From an uncultured Collinsella sp. (lineage in GTDB: Bacteria; Actinomycetota; Coriobacteriia; Coriobacteriales; Coriobacteriaceae): DNA of 64,000 bases. This document shows positions 1 through 8,191 of this stretch, piece after piece. Position 1 is the first letter of the stretch; each line of letters starts with the position of its first letter. Below the pieces are notes generated by a model that worked only from the letters and a program-made list of their open reading frames with translations, was not told where the DNA came from and did no database searches. The DNA lies in the NCBI GenBank assembly GCA_900541205.1, contig UQIV01000010.1, positions 6,707 to 70,706 on the forward strand. Reading direction: 5' to 3'. A program made the position numbers and the translations under genes.

Positions 1-5
1 GCACC

Positions 6-1463
6 ATGGACTACAAGATTACCGGCTACGAGCCCGCCCAGCTGTTCCATTTCTTTGAGGAGGTCAGCGCGATCCCCCGTGGGTCTGGCAACGAGAAGGG
101 CATCAGCGATTTCCTGGTTGCGTTTGCCAAGGAGCGCGGCCTCGACGTGTATCAGGACGAGGTCTACAACGTCATCATTCGCAAGCCCGCATCTGCCGGT
201 GCCGAGAATGCCCCGACCGTGATGCTGCAGGGCCATATCGATATGGTGTGCGACAAGTTGGGCTCCGTTGAGCACGACTTTACGACCGACGGTATCGACC
301 TGGTCGTCAAGGACGGCGTCCTCACCGCTAACGGCACCACCCTGGGCGCCGACAACGGCATTGCTGTCGCTCTGATGCTTACCGTGCTCAACGACGATTC
401 GATTGCTCATCCGGCCCTCGAGTGCGTGTTCACCACCGACGAGGAGACCGGCCTGGTTGGCGCTGAGACGCTCGACAAGTCACAGATCAGCGCCCGCACC
501 ATGATCAACCTCGATTCCGAGGAGGAGGGCGTGGCCACCGTCAGCTGCGCCGGCGGCGTCGTCGTTACCTACACCTGCCCCATCGTGCGCGAGCACAAGA
601 CCGGCAGCACCCTTACGCTCGAAATCTCCGGCCTGCTGGGTGGTCACTCCGGCGCCGACATCAACCTGGAGCGCGGCAACGGCAACCTCATCATGGCTCG
701 CATCATCGACCGCCTGATGGTCGCCGGCGAGCCTGCCATCGTCAGCTTTAACGGCGGCACTAAGGACAACGCCATCAACCGTGAGTGCAAGGCCGAGCTG
801 GTCTACGCCGACCATGCCGCCGCCGAGGCCGCGGCCGAGATTGCAAAGGGCATCATCGCCGACGTCACTGCCGAGCTCGAGGTCTTCGACCCCGGCTTTA
901 CCTGCACCGTCGAGATTGCCGACGACGCCGAGGTCGAGGCCATGGACCAGAAGTCCGCGCTTGCCCTCATCCGCGCCCTGCGTCTTGCCCCTAACGGCGT
1001 GATTCGCCGCAACGTCGCCACCGACGGCTCCGTCGAGGTTTCCTCCAACATCGGTGTGGTTGCCACCTCTGACGACCAGGTCAAGATCATGCTGTCCCCG
1101 CGCTCCTCGATCACCTCGCTGCAGAACGAGTTCAAGGACCGCCTGCAGACGCTGGCCGATGTCCTGGGCTTCGACGCCAAGTTTGAGTTCGAGTATCCCG
1201 GCTGGAGCTATGCTGAGCATTCGCCGGTCCGCGACGTCTTTGTCGAGAGCTATCGCGAGCTCTTTGGTTCCGAGCTGCGCATCGAGTCCATTCACGCCGG
1301 CCTTGAGTGCGGCCTGTTTGCCGAGGCCCTGCACGGCCTGGACGCCATCGCCGTGGGCCCGACGCTCTCTGATGTCCACACCCCGGACGAGAGCATGGAG
1401 CTCGCTTCTGCCGAGCGCTTCTACGAGCTGCTCATCGACGTCCTCAAGCGCCTTGCCGCGTAA
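6..1463 (+). CDS. pepD: Aminoacyl-histidine dipeptidase (Xaa-His dipeptidase, M20 family)
   Basis: A 485-residue cytoplasmic metallodipeptidase that hydrolyses Xaa-His and other dipeptides. The M20 metal-binding motifs are visible in order: LQGHIDMVCDK near residue 75, GADNGIA near 116, TDEETG near 147 with the catalytic Glu pair, NLDSEEEG near 172, and DVHTP near the C-terminus for the last metal-binding His. Length fits PepD. The ATG lies only five bases inside the window, so its ribosome binding site cannot be seen. It stands alone and is followed by a strong terminator at 1522-1556. Family assignment is secure; exact substrate preference is inferred. Confidence 0.93.
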   Translation: MDYKITGYEPAQLFHFFEEVSAIPRGSGNEKGISDFLVAFAKERGLDVYQDEVYNVIIRKPASAGAENAPTVMLQGHIDMVCDKLGSVEHDFTTDGIDLVVKDGVLTANGTTLGADNGIAVALMLTVLNDDSIAHPALECVFTTDEETGLVGAETLDKSQISARTMINLDSEEEGVATVSCAGGVVVTYTCPIVREHKTGSTLTLEISGLLGGHSGADINLERGNGNLIMARIIDRLMVAGEPAIVSFNGGTKDNAINRECKAELVYADHAAAEAAAEIAKGIIADVTAELEVFDPGFTCTVEIADDAEVEAMDQKSALALIRALRLAPNGVIRRNVATDGSVEVSSNIGVVATSDDQVKIMLSPRSSITSLQNEFKDRLQTLADVLGFDAKFEFEYPGWSYAEHSPVRDVFVESYRELFGSELRIESIHAGLECGLFAEALHGLDAIAVGPTLSDVHTPDESMELASAERFYELLIDVLKRLAA

Positions 1464-1521
1464 AGGTTGCGCTAGCAGCAGTCCGAGCCACGTGCTAGCG
1501 GATTGCAAATGACATTACGTG

Positions 1522-1560
1522 AGGGGGCACCCGAGCTTTTGCGACGGGTGCCCCCTCTCT
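1522..1560 (+). terminator. Rho-independent terminator of pepD
   Basis: An 11-bp perfect stem (AGGGGGCACCC with GGGTGCCCCCT) is followed by a pyrimidine-rich run with T-runs. It sits between pepD and the convergent hipA and probably serves pepD. Confidence 0.85.
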
Positions 1561-1589
1561 TCTTTTGGGAAATGGCAAATTACGGACAC

Positions 1590-2894
1590 CTAGCCTATAT
1601 CCGCCTTGATGAGGTCGAGAGTGCGCTGGCAGTTTTCGTGGACGGGGCCGAGCATATGCTCGCGCAGGTCCGCCATGCCGGGCAGGTCGGCGTATTCGTC
1701 CATGACCTCTTCCATGCAAACGGGTACCTCGTAGGCGAGGTCCATCATGGCCGCAAAGCAAAACTTCTCGGATAGCCCGGCATCGGTGAGCGCCGCCTCC
1801 AGCGCGGGGTCGCCCATACCGTGGTATCGGCGGATAGCGCCTGGACCGATGCGCCCCACACGATTTTCGCCGCCAACGCTCATGGCAAGGCGCGCCCGGC
1901 GGCGCATGCGCTCGTATGCCAGCCCCGATGCAACGTCATACATACGGGCCATCATAGCTGTGCCGCCGTTTCCAAGGAGCAGGGAATAGTTTTTCGCATG
2001 CGCATCCGGTGCGCCGATAATGGCGTTGAAGAACAGTATCTGCGTAAACAGATGCAGGTTAAGTTGATGGTGGCTCGTAGTTACGAGGAGCTCTTGAATG
2101 TCGCGTGTGGTCGGGCCGCCGTCTGCCGTGTACTTCTGGGCGGGCATCACCCCAAGTGCCTGACAGAGGTCTTCTTGATGTAGGCGCCTGATCGTTCCGT
2201 CTTCGACTTTCACGCGGTCATAGCGCTCAACAATGAGGGTAGGTTCGTCCTCAAACATACGATATTCGACGTTTGCCGTTGCGATACCCACGCGCTGGGC
2301 GCTTTTCATGCAGACAAACTCATTGAGAGCCTCGAGTTTAAATCCGTTAACGCCATTTTTGAAAATATGCGTCGTGGGCGAGGAGCCCATGCATTCGCAC
2401 CAGCGGCCGTTTATGAACGCGAGCGCGAACTTGCCCTGGTTGCCTCCAAGTGACCAACTTTCATCTAGACCCATCCACGATGCATCGCGGTCATCTCTGA
2501 TCGACTTGAGGCGCAAGGCAATCTCGTGGTCGTCTATAGGGCGGTATTCGCCAGTGCGATGCAAGACGGCGTCGATATCTTCTTCGACGCAAAACTGCAC
2601 TCCGCCCGGACAGTCGAGTCCGATATGGCTGAGCAACGCAACGGGATTGTTGGGCCTAGCATCGAATTCGGCGGCAATCGCTTTTCGTTGGTCCTCGCTG
2701 TCGGGTAGAAGGCCAAACAGGTACGGATTCATGACCTGTTGGCCGTATGTGCGATTTGATATGGGAATGTTGGTCGATAGGGCTGGCCCGTCATAATCTT
2801 GATCGTAGACAAAACTGACTAGACCGTTCTCATCTTGCGTGAGCGTTCCCGCAGGTACGCCGCAAATAATGGTCCGAAGTGATGTTCTGGCCAT
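1590..2894 (-). CDS. hipA: HipA-family serine/threonine kinase toxin
   Basis: A 434-residue HipA-type kinase, the toxin of a type II toxin-antitoxin pair. HipA of E. coli phosphorylates GltX; the target here is unknown. Visible elements: an N-subdomain-1 region (residues 1-100, ending GGVQF), a glycine-rich nucleotide loop SLGGNQGKFAL near 148, HQEDLCQALG near 239, the catalytic loop NAIIGAPDAHAKNYS near 290-304 (catalytic Asp and Asn), and MYDVAS near 318 as the metal-binding Asp. All kinase residues appear intact, so an active toxin is likely. The ATG follows the hipB stop by three bases, so the two are translationally coupled. Confidence 0.9.
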   Translation of the reverse strand: MARTSLRTIICGVPAGTLTQDENGLVSFVYDQDYDGPALSTNIPISNRTYGQQVMNPYLFGLLPDSEDQRKAIAAEFDARPNNPVALLSHIGLDCPGGVQFCVEEDIDAVLHRTGEYRPIDDHEIALRLKSIRDDRDASWMGLDESWSLGGNQGKFALAFINGRWCECMGSSPTTHIFKNGVNGFKLEALNEFVCMKSAQRVGIATANVEYRMFEDEPTLIVERYDRVKVEDGTIRRLHQEDLCQALGVMPAQKYTADGGPTTRDIQELLVTTSHHQLNLHLFTQILFFNAIIGAPDAHAKNYSLLLGNGGTAMMARMYDVASGLAYERMRRRARLAMSVGGENRVGRIGPGAIRRYHGMGDPALEAALTDAGLSEKFCFAAMMDLAYEVPVCMEEVMDEYADLPGMADLREHMLGPVHENCQRTLDLIKADIG

Positions 2895-2897
2895 TGG

Positions 2898-3368
2898 CTA
2901 TTTCCCTTCGGGCTTGGTTTGGTTAGATGCGTTTGCGGCAATCGAGACTCCGAGATTGGACATGGCGAAATCGGCGAAGACTTCGTCGTAAAGTGCGGAT
3001 GTAAAGGGGGCATCTGCAAGAGCCGGAATGGCGGTGCTACGACGGTTGCGATGATGAGGACGTTGAGTGTGATGGCGCCTGGGGATGCTGCGAGGCAGCG
3101 GATTGGCATGCGGGGCGTCGACTGGTCGCTCGTTTTTTGCTTCGCCGATATCCCCTTGAGCGGCGAGTGCCAGTCCAAGAGCATCGAAAATCGTCAGCAG
3201 CTTGTCGAGTCGAATGCCAGTGGCGTCTCCTAGCTCGAGCGATGCGAGCAGGCGCTCCGAAACACCGGCCTTTTTAGCGAGGGCGGCACGGGTGAGACCC
3301 TGAGCCTCGCGTGCCTGACGCACGTAGATGCCAGCTTGGCGCGGTGTGGTGATGGGAAGGGTATCCAC
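2898..3368 (-). CDS. hipB: HipB-like antitoxin, Xre/Cro HTH regulator
   Basis: A 156-residue DNA-binding antitoxin. Residues about 12-70 form an Xre-type helix-turn-helix (YVRQAREAQGLTRAAL, then KKAGVSERLLASLE). It is followed by a low-complexity stretch rich in Arg, His and Pro (about residues 85-125) and a C-terminal tail ending SNQTKPEGK. HipB proteins are usually about 70-100 residues, so this one has an unusually long tail. It is first in the operon, directly before hipA, and its start lies 15 bp from the first of three identical-type operators, consistent with autorepression. Confidence 0.85.
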   Translation of the reverse strand: MDTLPITTPRQAGIYVRQAREAQGLTRAALAKKAGVSERLLASLELGDATGIRLDKLLTIFDALGLALAAQGDIGEAKNERPVDAPHANPLPRSIPRRHHTQRPHHRNRRSTAIPALADAPFTSALYDEVFADFAMSNLGVSIAANASNQTKPEGK

Positions 3369-3382
3369 GGCGATCTCCTAAC

Positions 3383-3452
3383 ATGCAGACTTTTGCATAT
3401 CAGTATGACATGCAAAAGTCTGCATGAAAAGGCATTATGCAAAACTCTGCAT
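3383..3452 (-). promoter_or_regulatory. Triple 16-bp operator upstream of hipBA
   Basis: Three 16-mers occur at 3383-3398 (ATGCAGACTTTTGCAT), 3410-3425 (its exact reverse complement, ATGCAAAAGTCTGCAT) and 3437-3452 (ATGCAAAACTCTGCAT, one change). Starts are exactly 27 bp apart. Each is itself a near-palindrome with ATGCA/TGCAT ends. Position just upstream of hipB suggests HipB autoregulation. Confidence 0.85.
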
Positions 3453-3492
3453 GAGACCTCTACATTGATGTTGAGCTTATGAGAGGCGTTTT

Positions 3493-4077
3493 TTATATCG
3501 CCAAAATCCCCAGATGCTCAAGCAAGATCTTAAGCCCGATAAGGATAAGCACAACGCCGCCCACGATGGTGGCGGGTTTTTCGTAGCGCGCGCCAAAGGT
3601 GTGGCCGATCGCTACGCCGGCGACGGAGAAGATAAACGTTGTGACGCCGATAAGCGATACAGCGGGAACGATGTCAACCGAGAGCGCCGCAAACGAGATG
3701 CCTACGGCTAGGGCGTCGATTGAGGTAGCGATGGCGAGGATCAGGTATTCTACCAGGTCAATCTTTTCGGCATCCTTGTCGTCGCCTTCGTCCTCATCTT
3801 CGTCTTCGGAAAAGGCTTCCCGCAGCATTTTGCCGCCGATAAAGGCCAGAAGGATAAAGGCGATCCAATGGTCGATCGGTCCGATGATGCCCATGAATTG
3901 ACTGCCGAGCGCCCATCCGATTACGGGCATGCCGGCCTGGAAGCCGCCAAAGAATAGGCCGAGCACCACGGCGACTTTAAGGTTGATCTTTTTCATGCCG
4001 AGACCCTTGCAGATGGAAACGGCAAAAGCGTCCATCGAAAGGCCAACGGCGAGCAGCACGAGCTCTGCGAGTCCCAT
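3493..4077 (-). CDS. mntP: Manganese efflux pump MntP
   Basis: A 194-residue integral membrane protein of the MntP (formerly YebN, DUF204) family that exports Mn(II). It has about six hydrophobic segments. The conserved acidic motifs are visible: GLSMDAFAVSICKGLGMKK near the N-terminus and the repeat-related ATSIDALAVGISFA near residue 116. The cytoplasmic loop between TM3 and TM4 is strongly acidic (SEDEDEDEGDDKDAEK). It is monocistronic and divergent from disA. Its short leader contains GGGAGTAG, which resembles one strand of the yybP-ykoY manganese riboswitch, but the rest of that motif was not found. Confidence 0.92.
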   Translation of the reverse strand: MGLAELVLLAVGLSMDAFAVSICKGLGMKKINLKVAVVLGLFFGGFQAGMPVIGWALGSQFMGIIGPIDHWIAFILLAFIGGKMLREAFSEDEDEDEGDDKDAEKIDLVEYLILAIATSIDALAVGISFAALSVDIVPAVSLIGVTTFIFSVAGVAIGHTFGARYEKPATIVGGVVLILIGLKILLEHLGILAI

Positions 4078-4298
4078 AGTCTGGCTCCCTCTCTGCGGGC
4101 GAGCCCGATTACGCGACTACTCCCTCATTAATATGAGACCCGATGCTACCACACGAGCAGTCAAAAGAACCCCGTCCCAAATGAGCTACCTAAGCGGTGT
4201 TCGCTCATTCTGTAAGCATCGGATTTCGCAAGCGCCGCAGGGACAAACCGTGAGAAACTATTTAGCGTTTATGGAGCGTATACGATGGGAGCGATGCC

Positions 4299-5366
4299 TT
4301 GGATAAGAACGAGCTGCAAAAGCGTATGGAACAGGCCATCCGCCTGACGGCACCTGGTCAGCCGATCCGCACCGCCCTCGACATGATCATCGCCGGTCAC
4401 CTGGGCGCCCTTATCTGCGTCGGCGACACCGAAAACGTGCTCGCTGCCGGTAACGACGGCTTCCCGCTCAATATTTCGTTTACCTCGAACCGTCTGTTCG
4501 AGCTCTCCAAGATGGATGGTGCCATCGTCATCGACGGCGACCTCACCCAGATCCTGCGCGCCAACTTCCACCTCAATCCCGATCCCTCGCTCGCCACGAG
4601 TGAGACGGGCATGCGTCACCGCACCGCCGCTCGCATGTCGGTGCTCACCGATGCCATCGTGATCTCGGTCTCGGCCCGTCGTGCCGTCGTCAACGTGTAC
4701 GTTCACGGCAAGAGCTACGAGATTCAGCCTGTCACCACCATCATGAGCTCGGTCAACCAGCTCGTCGCCACGCTCCAGACTACCCGTCAGTCGCTCGATC
4801 GCTCCCTGCTGCGCCTGACGGCCCTTGAGCTCGACGACTACGTTACGCTCGCCGACATTACCGGTATTTTCTCGAGCTTCGAGATCATGCAGCAGGCAAA
4901 GACTGAGCTTAAGGATTGCATTGTCAAGCTGGGCAACCAGGGCAAGCTCGTGCAGATGCAGCTCGAGCAGCTCGCGGGCTCCAGCATGGATACCGAATAC
5001 GACCTGATGATCCGCGACTACGCGAGCGATTCCTCCGAGGCAAACGCCGAGAAGATTCGCGCCGAGCTCGCTCGCATGACACCTAAGGACCTGTCCGACC
5101 CACAGCATGTGGCTGCGGTTCTGGGTTACGACGACCTGGACGAGGACTCCGTCATGACGCCGCTGGGCCTACGTACGCTTTCGCGCGTGTCCGTTGTGCG
5201 CGACGGCGTGGCCGAGAAAATCGTCGACGAGTACGGCTCGTTGCAGGAGCTCATGGACGACATCAGCGAGGATCCGGAGCGTTTGGGCGACTTTGGTGTT
5301 AACAACCCTGCCATTCTTGCGGACTCGCTGTACCGCATGAAGGGCACCAAACAGGGGAACGCATAA
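4299..5366 (+). CDS. disA: Diadenylate cyclase DisA (DNA integrity scanning protein)
   Basis: A 355-residue enzyme that makes cyclic di-AMP from two ATP and scans DNA for branched structures. The N-terminal DAC domain carries the signature DGAIVIDGD near residue 70 and TGMRHRTAAR near residue 105. A central helical region follows, and the C-terminal DNA-binding helix-hairpin-helix part (LRTLSRVSVVRDGVAEKIV) lies near 290. The TTG start is chosen because no in-frame ATG lies upstream and GATGGGAG provides a ribosome binding site 7 nt away. It overlaps ispD by one base (TAATG), so it heads disA-ispD-ispF-cysS. Confidence 0.95.
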   Translation: MDKNELQKRMEQAIRLTAPGQPIRTALDMIIAGHLGALICVGDTENVLAAGNDGFPLNISFTSNRLFELSKMDGAIVIDGDLTQILRANFHLNPDPSLATSETGMRHRTAARMSVLTDAIVISVSARRAVVNVYVHGKSYEIQPVTTIMSSVNQLVATLQTTRQSLDRSLLRLTALELDDYVTLADITGIFSSFEIMQQAKTELKDCIVKLGNQGKLVQMQLEQLAGSSMDTEYDLMIRDYASDSSEANAEKIRAELARMTPKDLSDPQHVAAVLGYDDLDEDSVMTPLGLRTLSRVSVVRDGVAEKIVDEYGSLQELMDDISEDPERLGDFGVNNPAILADSLYRMKGTKQGNA

Positions 5367-6094
5367 TGGCGCCCGTATGCGCCGTGGTCGTTGCCGGCGG
5401 CAGCGGCCAGCGCTTTGGAAATCCCGGCGGCAAGCAGCTCGTTAACGTGGCGGGCCGTCCACTTATGAGCTGGTCCATCCGCGCGTTTGATCGGAGCGAC
5501 AAGGTCGGCCACATCGTCGTGGTTTGCCCTGCCGAGCGTCGTGCCGAGATGCGACGCCTGGCCATCGACCCGTTTGACTATGACACGCCCATCAGCTTTG
5601 CCGATGCCGGCGATACCCGTCAGGATTCCACCCGTGCCGGCGTGCATGCGGTTCCGGCGGGTTTCGAATATGTTGCCATTCACGACGGCGCCCGTCCGCT
5701 CATTACCACCGAGGCCATCGACCATGCCATCGACGTGCTTATGGGCGACCGTGCCCTCGACGGTGTCGTGTGCGGACAGCCCGCGATCGACACGCTCAAG
5801 ATCGTCGACGGCGACAATATCGTCGAGACGCCGCCGCGCGAGCTCTATTGGGCCGCACAGACGCCGCAGATCTTTAGCGTCGACGCCATGAAGCGTGCTC
5901 ACGCCGCAGCTATCGCCGAGGGTTTTATCGGCACCGACGATTCGTCGCTGGTCGAGCGCATGGGCGGACGCGTACGTTGCGTCCAGAGTCCGCGCGATAA
6001 CCTTAAGGTGACGGTGCCCGAGGACCTGCGTCCCGTAACCGCGATTCTGCTCGGCCGCATGGCCGAGGGAGAGGACCTTCCCCATGTTCAGTAA
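5366..6094 (+). CDS. ispD: 2-C-methyl-D-erythritol 4-phosphate cytidylyltransferase
   Basis: A 242-residue enzyme of the MEP isoprenoid pathway that joins CTP and methylerythritol 4-phosphate. The N-terminal nucleotide-binding motif AVVVAGGSGQRFG (residues 6-18) and KQLVNVAGRP are typical, as are AIHDGARP near 113 and the later GTDDSSLVER near 190. Length is normal for a monofunctional IspD. Its ATG overlaps the disA stop and its own end overlaps ispF by 11 bases, so the consecutive pathway genes ispD and ispF are tightly coupled. Confidence 0.95.
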   Translation: MAPVCAVVVAGGSGQRFGNPGGKQLVNVAGRPLMSWSIRAFDRSDKVGHIVVVCPAERRAEMRRLAIDPFDYDTPISFADAGDTRQDSTRAGVHAVPAGFEYVAIHDGARPLITTEAIDHAIDVLMGDRALDGVVCGQPAIDTLKIVDGDNIVETPPRELYWAAQTPQIFSVDAMKRAHAAAIAEGFIGTDDSSLVERMGGRVRCVQSPRDNLKVTVPEDLRPVTAILLGRMAEGEDLPHVQ

Positions 6095-6578
6095 CCTGCG
6101 CATTGGCCACGGCTACGACGTCCACCGTCTGGTGGAGGGGCGTCGATGTATCATCGGCGGGGTCGACATCCCCTACGAGCGTGGCCTGCTGGGCCACTCG
6201 GATGCCGATGTGCTCGCGCACGCCTTGGCCGACGCCATTCTGGGCGCCTGCCGCGGGGGAGACATCGGCAAGCTATTCCCCGACACCGATCCCGCGTACG
6301 AGGGTGCCGATTCGATGGTGCTGCTCGCTCGCGTGATGGACTATGCGCGCGAGCTGGGCTTTGAGTTTGTCGATGCCGACTGCACTATTGCCTGTCAGCA
6401 ACCCAAGATCACCCCGCACCGCGATACCATGCGTGCCAACCTTGCCCATGCCCTGGGCGTTGACGTCGAAAATGTAGGCGTCGCCGCCACCACGACCGAA
6501 AAGCTCGGTTGGGAAGGCCAAGGCGAGGGAATCGGCGCCTGGGCCGTCTGCCTGCTACAGAAAACCGTTAAGGAGTAA
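6084..6578 (+). CDS. ispF: 2-C-methyl-D-erythritol 2,4-cyclodiphosphate synthase
   Basis: A 164-residue MEP-pathway enzyme forming the cyclodiphosphate with release of CMP. The zinc ligands are visible: Asp and His in RIGHGYDVHRL (residues 5-15) and the His in LLGHSDADVLAHALADA (about 38-54). The C-terminal CMP-binding part ATTTEKLGWEGQGEGI is intact. Normal length, one polypeptide, no fusion to IspD. It starts inside the end of ispD and lies three bases before cysS. Confidence 0.96.
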   Translation: MFSNLRIGHGYDVHRLVEGRRCIIGGVDIPYERGLLGHSDADVLAHALADAILGACRGGDIGKLFPDTDPAYEGADSMVLLARVMDYARELGFEFVDADCTIACQQPKITPHRDTMRANLAHALGVDVENVGVAATTTEKLGWEGQGEGIGAWAVCLLQKTVKE

Positions 6579-6581
6579 CGA

Positions 6582-8048
6582 ATGCGTATCTACAACAGCG
6601 CTACCCATAAAAAGGAAGAGTTCCAGCCCATCGAGTCCGGCAAGGTTCGCATGTACGTGTGCGGCCCCACGGTCTACGACAACATCCACATCGGCAATGC
6701 CCGTACGTTCATCAGCTTTGACGTGATTCGTCGCTGGCTCATCGCGAGCGGCTACGAGGTCACGTTCGCCCAGAACCTTACCGATGTCGATGACAAGATC
6801 ATCAAGCGCGCCAACGAGCAGGGCCGTACGGCTGCCGAAGTCGCGACGGAGTTCTCCGATAAGTTCATCGGCGTCATGCGCGCCGCCAACGTGCTCGATC
6901 CCGATGTGCGCCCCCGCGCCACCAAGGAGATCGGCCCCATGATCGCCATGATCAAGACGCTTATCGAGCAGGGCCACGCTTACGCCGCCGATAACGGCGA
7001 CGTGTATTTTGCCGTGCGCAGCGATCCCAACTATGGTCAGGTCTCGGGCCGCAACATCGACGACCTTATGGTTGGCGCGCGCATCGAGGAGAACGAGGAC
7101 AAGAACGACCCACTCGACTTTGCCCTGTGGAAGGCCGCTAAGCCCGGCGAGCCCAGCTGGCCGAGCCCCTGGGGCGAGGGCCGTCCCGGTTGGCACACCG
7201 AGTGCGCCGCCATGGTGCATCGCTACCTGGGCACTCCGATCGACATCCACGGCGGCGGCTCCGACCTTGCCTTCCCGCATCACGAGAACGAGTGCGCCCA
7301 GGCCACCTGCGCCTGGCACCAGGGCTTCTCCAACACTTGGATGCACACGGGCATGCTGCTGGTAGACGGCGAGAAGATGTCCAAGTCGCTCGGCAACTTC
7401 TTTACGCTGGCCGAGGTCCTCGAGCAGCACTCCGCTGCCGCCCTGCGCCTGCTGATGCTGCAGACGAGCTATCGCTCGCCGCTCGATTTTTCTTGGGAGC
7501 GCCTGGAGGGTGCCGAGAACTCGCTCACGCGTATCGCCGGTACGGTCGAGAACCTGCGCTGGGCCGCGAACCATGCGACGGCCGATGCCGATGCGGCTGC
7601 CGCCGAGGCGTTTGCCGCCAAGGCCGCCGAGACCCGTGCCACCTTTAAGGAGTGCATGGACGACGACTTTAACACCGCTGGTGCCATGGGTGCCGTCTTT
7701 GGCTTTGTGACCGAGTGCAACCAGTACCTGGAGCAGGCGGGCGACGCTGCCGACAAGGCCGCCGCGCTTGCCGCCGCCGACACGCTGGCCGAGCTGCTCG
7801 ATACGCTTGGCGTTGAGCTCCCCGAGCCCAAGGTCGAGCTGCCGCTGGGCCTGCTGGGCGTTGCCGCCGGTTTGGTCGCCTATACGGGTGACGACGTGGA
7901 CGAGGCCGCTGCCAAGATTCTCGAGGCCCGCGCCGAAGCCCGCGCCGCCAAGAACTGGGATCTGGCCGACGCCATCCGCGACCAGCTCAAGGACCTGGGC
8001 CTGACGATTGAAGATACGGCCGCGGGTACTCGTATTAAGACCCTCTAG
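6582..8048 (+). CDS. cysS: Cysteinyl-tRNA synthetase
   Basis: A 488-residue class I aminoacyl-tRNA synthetase that charges tRNA-Cys. Zinc and substrate motifs are present: MYVCGPTVYDNIHIGNART near 24 (Cys ligand and HIGH-type motif), GWHTECAAM near 203, FPHHENECAQ near 228 and GEKMSKSLGN near 264. The C-terminal third is helical and Ala-rich, as in the anticodon-binding DALR region. It is last in the coupled disA-ispD-ispF-cysS series; a 143-bp gap holding a strong foldback separates it from rlmB. Confidence 0.96.
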   Translation: MRIYNSATHKKEEFQPIESGKVRMYVCGPTVYDNIHIGNARTFISFDVIRRWLIASGYEVTFAQNLTDVDDKIIKRANEQGRTAAEVATEFSDKFIGVMRAANVLDPDVRPRATKEIGPMIAMIKTLIEQGHAYAADNGDVYFAVRSDPNYGQVSGRNIDDLMVGARIEENEDKNDPLDFALWKAAKPGEPSWPSPWGEGRPGWHTECAAMVHRYLGTPIDIHGGGSDLAFPHHENECAQATCAWHQGFSNTWMHTGMLLVDGEKMSKSLGNFFTLAEVLEQHSAAALRLLMLQTSYRSPLDFSWERLEGAENSLTRIAGTVENLRWAANHATADADAAAAEAFAAKAAETRATFKECMDDDFNTAGAMGAVFGFVTECNQYLEQAGDAADKAAALAAADTLAELLDTLGVELPEPKVELPLGLLGVAAGLVAYTGDDVDEAAAKILEARAEARAAKNWDLADAIRDQLKDLGLTIEDTAAGTRIKTL

Positions 8049-8054
8049 TATTTG

Positions 8055-8157
8055 TCGACCGTTCGAGGTGCGGCAGATTGCCTTGAAAGAAGAGGGCATA
8101 GACCTTGTGGTCATGCCCGACGATTGAAAGGCAAGGTGCCGTGGCTCGGACGGTCGA
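8055..8157 (+). ncRNA. 103-nt structured hairpin between cysS and rlmB
   Basis: Nested paired segments run the whole length: 8055-8067 with 8145-8157 (13 pairs, one G-U), CGGCA 8071-8075 with TGCCG 8137-8141, TTGCCTT 8078-8084 with AAGGCAA 8128-8134, and GGGCAT plus GACC (8094-8104, one bulge) with GGTC plus ATGCCC (8109-8118) around a TTGT loop. No classic U-run follows, so it is not an ordinary terminator. Whether it acts as RNA (leader, processing site) or as a DNA foldback repeat is unknown. I know of no named family that matches. Confidence 0.55.
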
Positions 8158-8191
8158 TTCTTGTTCGTTATCTATTTAAGGAGGTCGTCCT

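Noticed and set aside
480..1508. A 342-codon minus-strand frame opposite pepD
   Set aside because: Shadow of pepD; the pepD frame has all M20 motifs.
2898..3368. Frameshift inside hipB, suggested by the Arg/His/Pro-rich stretch
   Set aside because: The other frames give no better continuation and the frame ends exactly three bases before hipA, as expected for an intact coupled pair.
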